Assembly (NCBI GenBank): GCA_020637295.1
Contig: JACJWF010000009.1
Location: forward strand, 62,001-126,000
DNA length: 64,000 nt
DNA from: Acidimicrobiaceae bacterium
GTDB taxonomy: Bacteria; Actinomycetota; Acidimicrobiia; Acidimicrobiales; Ilumatobacteraceae
Direction: 5' to 3'
The notes beneath the pieces were generated by a model. It saw nothing but the letters and a program-made list of their open reading frames with translations, searched no databases and was not told the origin of the DNA. How positions within the stretch are numbered: the stretch's first letter is position 1; each line of letters opens with the position of its first letter. Made by a program: the position numbers and the translations under genes. Positions 62,989 to 64,000 of the stretch are shown here, piece by piece.

Positions 62989-64000
62989 TGGGCCGCAAGA
63001 TCCTGTTCATCACCACCGACCAGCAGCGCTACGACACGCTCGGCTGCAACGGTGGCACGGTCGCCCGCACGCCGGTGATCGACGGGTTGGCCGCCGGGGG
63101 CCGCCGCTACGAGCGCGCCCATCCGCAGAGCGTCGTGTGCATGCCGTCGCGGAGCACGATCATCACCGGCCAGCACCCCAGCACGCACGGCGTGTGGATG
63201 AATGGTGTCGCCCTCCCCGCCGATGCCCCCTCCGTGGCCGAGGTGCTGCGCGAGGCCGGCTACCGCACGGCGCTGATCGGCAAGCCCCACTTCGAGCCGT
63301 TCCTCGACCCGTTCGCCCGCTTCGCCGAGAACCGCTTCGCCCGCGAAGGCATGCCCGTGCCACACCGCGGCTTCGAGCACTTCGAGGCCGCCACCCACGG
63401 CGGGCAGGGCTTCCTGCACTACGCCCGCTGGCTGGCCGCCAACCATCCGGAGGCCGTCGGCATGTTCTACCCGGTGCTGGACATGGCCCTGGAAGTGAAC
63501 GCGATGGGCGGCGGCCAGACCGGCGCACCCCAGGCGTGGGACAACGCCATCCCGAAGGAGTGGTACCACACGGACTGGGTGGCGGACCGGACGATTGCCT
63601 GGCTGGATTCGCTGGACGCCGACGACGACTGGTTCTGCTGGATGAGCTTCCCCGACCCGCACCACCCGTGGGACCCGCCGCGCAGCGAGATCGGCCGGAT
63701 CGACTGGCGTGATGTGCCGCTGCCCGCCGGCTACCAGGAGGACGGCGCGGCTCGTGAGGCCGTGCTGGACGGCAAGCCCCGCCACTGGCGGGCCTGGTAC
63801 GACGGCCGCCTGGTGAGCAACTACGAGGCCCCGCTGAACTGGGTTCCCGCCCAGATGACGGCGGACCAGGTGCGCGAGGTCAACGCACTCAACGCCGTGG
63901 AGTGCGAACTGATCGACGAGGCGCTCGGCCGGGTGATGGCCGCCATTGCCGCCCGCCGCTGGGACGACGACGTGGACGTCATCTTCACCACCGACCACGG
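62988..64000 (+). CDS. Sulfatase family hydrolase (partial, runs off the window)
   Basis: 337 codons are visible and the frame is open at the window edge. The N-terminus has KILFITTDQQRYDTLGC with the first metal Asp pair, then VVCMPSRSTIITG, in which Cys51 of C-x-P-S-R is the residue converted to formylglycine in type I sulfatases and phosphonate monoester hydrolases. PDPHHPW and, at the very end, FTTDHG follow the family order. No signal peptide, so it probably acts in the cytoplasm. Sulfate ester versus phosphonate substrate cannot be decided. Confidence 0.88.
   Translation, partial: MGRKILFITTDQQRYDTLGCNGGTVARTPVIDGLAAGGRRYERAHPQSVVCMPSRSTIITGQHPSTHGVWMNGVALPADAPSVAEVLREAGYRTALIGKPHFEPFLDPFARFAENRFAREGMPVPHRGFEHFEAATHGGQGFLHYARWLAANHPEAVGMFYPVLDMALEVNAMGGGQTGAPQAWDNAIPKEWYHTDWVADRTIAWLDSLDADDDWFCWMSFPDPHHPWDPPRSEIGRIDWRDVPLPAGYQEDGAAREAVLDGKPRHWRAWYDGRLVSNYEAPLNWVPAQMTADQVREVNALNAVECELIDEALGRVMAAIAARRWDDDVDVIFTTDH

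Overview
The window is a dense, high-GC stretch of an actinobacterial chromosome. The class Acidimicrobiia fits best (inference). Supporting signs are the secA-prfB-ftsE-ftsX order, a group II truncated haemoglobin, an F420 gamma-glutamyl ligase with a luciferase-like oxidoreductase, a three-repeat secreted protein of the 'R-x-x-D-T/S/N-R' type, and many genes that appear to be transcribed without a leader. No rRNA, tRNA, CRISPR array, prophage or recognisable transposase was seen.

Layout. 0-3.5 kb: end of a phosphohexomutase, a Trm112-like protein, a secreted repeat protein and ahcY. 3.6-6.7 kb: a small membrane-protein operon, then a ComF-like phosphoribosyltransferase whose frame runs 172 nt into a convergent HAD gene. 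6.8-12.4 kb: secA, prfB, ftsE and ftsX. 12.4-17.1 kb: an enoyl-CoA hydratase, truncated haemoglobin, small proteins, and menB-trmH-purU. 17.1-18.3 kb: an AbiEi/DUF559-type gene bracketed by inverted copies of a 50-bp repeat, with a third copy beside it. 18.3-22.8 kb: a hydrolase-F420 ligase-SRPBCC operon, an MFS carrier and a GDPD-like lipoprotein. 22.8-27.5 kb: an Ig-like lipoprotein, psuG and a phosphatase-superfamily protein with an unusual motif order. 27.5-37.1 kb: an aminotransferase with an AsnC regulator, a hydrolase and enoyl-CoA hydratase pair, an LLM oxidoreductase with an XRE-cupin regulator, an MFS carrier, OsmC and a DEAD-box helicase. 37.1-41.3 kb: a kinase-M23-aminotransferase fusion diverging from a PA3286-like ketoacyl synthase. 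42-49.2 kb: a modification/glycosylation locus (nucleotidyltransferase, PqqD-like protein, two GT2 enzymes, HprK-like kinase, GT8-GT4 fusion, coiled-coil protein). 49.4-60 kb: a dimethylglycine/sarcosine-dehydrogenase-like enzyme, an SCO6745-type protein, a phytoene-desaturase-like oxidoreductase coupled to a pseudokinase-ATPase, and an acyl-CoA ligase. 60-64 kb: a DUF1537 sugar-acid kinase, a small P-loop kinase, pdxA, an SRPBCC protein and a truncated sulfatase.

Two themes cut across the window. First, about 25 genes have a T/C-A-N-N-N-T hexamer ending 6-10 nt before the start codon and no Shine-Dalgarno site, while a minority (ahcY, ftsE, the LLM gene and others) have a clear GGAGG-type site. 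Second, the element [T/C]GTCGCG-N29-CGCGAC[A/G] occurs four times with exactly the same 29-nt spacing. Two copies flank the DUF559-type gene in inverted orientation.

All calls are read by eye. Family names rest on remembered motifs, not on searches.
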